Positions 61,301-64,000 of a DNA stretch of 64,000 nucleotides are shown here, piece after piece (the first letter of the stretch is position 1; the number at the start of each line of letters is the position of its first letter). The position numbers and the translations under genes are program-made. Origin of the DNA: Archilochus colubris (taxonomy: Eukaryota; Chordata; Aves; Apodiformes; Trochilidae); the NCBI GenBank assembly GCA_023079485.1, contig CM041090.1, forward strand, positions 868,001 through 932,000. The letters run 5' to 3'. Under the pieces are notes generated by a model that saw only the letters and a list, made by a program, of their open reading frames with translations, was not told the origin of the DNA and searched no databases.

Positions 61301-63640
61301 TGTTGAGGTTTTTTTTTTTTCTTACCCTCTTAAACAATGCATCTTCCCACTTCTGTCAAAGTTTGTGTGTGAACACTCCCAGTTTGACATAAAAAAAAGC
61401 CTGAAAGATAAACAGGACAGCTGCTACAGATAGCAGAAGGGAAAAAATCTGCTTTCTAATTCTTGCATACATTTAAAAATTAGTTGACTGGCATTTTTTT
61501 AACTAATTAATTTTGTAAAGTAATTTGGCCTTTGGGATAACTTTAGGGTGTTGTAGCATTGGAGTTGAAAGAATATTTTTCATGTTTGAAGAATGAATTC
61601 ATTAATTGTTCTCCTGACAGTTGATTCTTCCCATCATAAAGTGTGGTCATGATCAATGTCTTGCATTTCACAGCTACTTTGCTGCACCCTTCTTGGGGAA
61701 AAAGACCCCCCTACATGAGCTGCAATAATAGAGATGAATTAAAGAAGCCTCACGGAGAGATTGTGCACGAGTTGCTGGGAAAGAAATATTTTTCTTCTTT
61801 TGCTTTTCTAAGAAAAAAAAGTTAATTGGCTAGACAGTGAAAGAACAGCTTTCTTGTTTCTTGGAAAAAAGGCTCAAATTTAGTGTTTGATTGAAAGGAC
61901 TACTGTAACTGATGGTGATGTATTTGCATTAAAAATTTTCCTTAGCAACTTTTGCTAGGGAGTTTAGGAGTCTGTAGTGCTCAAGTGTGATGCTTCCCAG
62001 CAACAAAGCAGAATCACCTCAACTTTTTCTGTGTTTCCTGTTCCCATTCTTTTTCAAATTATATATATATAGAAATAGTTGCTGTTGCTTCAGAGGACTG
62101 TTGGATGTGTTGCAGTCCTGCTGCATCTTTTCCTTTCTGGAGAAATGTCAGCTGCCTCCAGGCACCATGAGGATTTGCATAGCATCTGATCTCATGGTGG
62201 CCCTGGACTGATTTTTCTGCCATGTTTTCCCTGCTCCCCAGTTGACTTCAGATTTAGTCAGGAGACATTAGGATTTGAATATTCTGCCCAAATGTCAGCA
62301 GCAGTATTTGGCAGTATTTATCCAGGGGTTGTCCTCAAGGGGAATATGAGGTCATTGACTGCTGTTGGTATGGGAATTGGGCTGTGAGCTCCAGTGATGC
62401 TTAACAGCCAGGGGTAAAGGCTGGCACTGTCCTAGAAATGGTCTGTTCAGGCAGTGGTGCTTGAGGAGCTCCATGTGGGGGGGTAGCTTGTGAGGATGCC
62501 CTGTGTTAGGCCTAGGTACCTTCCTTTTAACACCTCCTGCTGTGATCACAAAATTGTTGTGGTTTTTACCATCATCAAGCAAGCCTGGGTGCAGTAGTTT
62601 GGCTTCACTTGGTGGAAAACTTCTGAGCATTGCTGATGTGGAGAGGTCCTCAAAGCCTAGGGGTATGTTGTGGAGCAGATTTCCTTGACTGGTGGGTAAG
62701 GTCTTTTTAAAGTCACTTCCAGAAACTGCTTTTGCCTGCCTGCATTGCTGTGCCTGAGCCCAAATCTTTTTTGTATCAGGTGTGTGTTACTAGGGAGACA
62801 GTGAATTCCTGTGCTCTGACTGCAACAGCTTAAATCAACTGAAACCCAGGGATTTGCCTACTGCATAATGAAATGAGAACTTCACAGAACTTATACAGAT
62901 CAGATAGGAATAAGCAATCCAAACAAGGTGTTGCACAATAGAGAATGAACTTGTACATCCTTAACTATATGGCATCTTTCCCTCAGGTGGAGAGAATGCA
63001 GTTTCAATACTAATTGCCTAACACTCACAGTATCACACATAGTTTAGGTAATTCTCAGGAACTGGCTTTGTTTCTGCTGCACCTAAGACAAAGTAAGTTG
63101 AATTTTGATTTAATTTGTTGTGCACCGTGGTAATGGAAGTATTTAATGGTGTTTAGTTCTGGCTATGTGTGCTTTAAAATCACAATGACAGGGAACTTCT
63201 GTGTCCCTTGAGGAATGTTTTTATACCCCGATTCCTGAAATCTAAATACTGTGTTTTACACTAAAAGACATGAGGCAAAACCCTGTTTGCCATAGCTGCT
63301 GTTCCTGAGCACAGTGTTCACATTCCTTAATTGCTCTGTGACTGTTCAGGTACAGTTCTTGTACCTTTGTCTGAGGATGTTTTGTGGAAATCTGTACCAT
63401 GTGGCATATCAAACCAGCAATTTACCATCTGACTGGCTGAAGGCAGATTACCTTTAAACAGTCAGGTGGTGTAACTTGTTACATGAGATGTAGCTCACCA
63501 GAAGAGAGGATGTTGTTCTGTGTTAATGCATGCACATATCCTACTGCTGGCATTTGCCATTGGGATTGTGTGGTGCATTTCTTGGGTTTCAGCTGGCACA
63601 CTGAGGGGGACACAGGCACTTGATTGCAGCTGGATGGATT
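58355..63640 (+). other. probable intron, no genes seen
   Basis: No recognisable exon or RNA gene. It contains a TA/TG microsatellite (60,805-60,841), T-runs near 61,309-61,320 and a short (TA)n near 62,060. Overlapping ORFs at 58,563-60,157 on both strands carry no domains. Confidence 0.45.
60805..60841. repeat. (TA)n/(TG) microsatellite
   Basis: Mostly TA dinucleotides with interspersed TG (…TATATGTATATGTATATA…). It is likely length-variable and nearly self-complementary. Confidence 0.9.
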
Positions 63641-63769
63641 TGAGCAGTAGCCAAGGCTGTCTTGGGAGGGACCTGCAAGCTAAGCTGCTGGAAGCAGATC
63701 TTTCCTCTTATTTCTGAACTGACATCTGAAAGAAATAAGATGAGCTGGTGCTTCAGCCCTGTCTCATGG

Positions 63770-64000
63770 ATTTTTAAAGTTAGAATGAATGAAGGGTCCA
63801 GAAATGAAAACTCAATGGGTTACTGTAGTAGGTGACTCCCTGCTGAGGGGAGCAGAGGGCCACATATGCACACCAAACCCACTTCACAGACAGGGAGGTC
63901 TGCCATCTCCCTGGTGCCTGGGTTAAGGATGTTGCAAGTAAGCTTTCCAACCTTGTGAGTCCTTCAGATGATTACCCACTTCTGGTCTTTCAGGTGGATA
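63770..64000 (+). pseudogene. CR1 LINE ORF1 remnant, cut by the window end
   Basis: Plus-strand translation from about 63,816 gives W-V-T-V-V-G-D-S-L-L-R-G-A-E-G (63,816-63,860), the hallmark start of the esterase-like (SGNH/GDSL) domain in avian CR1 ORF1 proteins. The Ser of GDSL is the expected nucleophile. Similarity then shifts to a second frame near 63,890, where LPGA (63,914-63,925) and, further on, DDYPLLVF (63,966-63,989) continue the same domain order. A frameshift therefore separates the two blocks. A stop codon lies just upstream (63,786-63,788) and others follow the shift in the first frame. CR1 ORF1 is an RNA-binding, chaperone-like retrotransposition protein; this copy is a dead relic. 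The ORF2 reverse transcriptase would lie beyond the window if retained. The left boundary is unclear. Confidence 0.85.

Noticed and set aside
1..64000. Bacterial, phage or CRISPR content
   Set aside because: No operon-like ORFs, no spaced repeats, and CR1/MIR repeats plus a CpG island clearly mark vertebrate nuclear DNA.

Overview
The window is eukaryotic, vertebrate nuclear DNA, most likely from a bird. It is AT-rich and has no long conserved open reading frames. It has one sharp CpG island (about 25.6-26.8 kb). The recognisable interspersed repeats are nearly all short, 5'-truncated CR1 LINE tails ending in the avian-type ATTCTRTG signature, plus at least one ancient MIR-type SINE. There is no L1/Alu, and repeat density is low. 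Crocodilian or turtle origin is not excluded. No gene could be named with confidence, and almost every ATG-initiated ORF looks like chance.

Layout. 1-25.4 kb is non-coding flank with a (TTTCC)n tract, CR1 tails, a MIR and two unusual structures. The first is a perfect 24-bp palindrome followed by A15 (18,294-18,333). The second is a pair of ~101-bp inverted arms, about 89% identical, around a ~600-bp spacer (21,275-22,072). 25,434-25,575 is a strongly A/C-only strand that abuts the CpG island.

The CpG island holds a perfect RFX-type X-box palindrome (25,899-25,912) and a perfect TCTCGCGAGA element (25,973-25,982). To their left, on the minus strand, is a possible short coding exon: ATGGCGGAG in good Kozak context, closed by a GTAAGC donor. 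To their right, on the plus strand, are several GTGAGT donors and one well-formed acceptor. I read this as a possibly bidirectional promoter, better supported rightwards.

26.8-64 kb looks like the long first intron or introns of a plus-strand gene. The + strand is visibly T- and G-rich over most of this span, as expected of a transcribed non-template strand. It contains CR1 fragments in both orientations, microsatellites, a hairpin cluster (43,073-43,153), two micro-exon-like segments with good splice signals, and at the right edge a CR1 ORF1 remnant with a GDSL esterase-like motif running off the window.

I see no CRISPR, rRNA, tRNA, operon or virus. The items most worth a second look are the promoter architecture, the large inverted repeat and the 24-bp palindrome.
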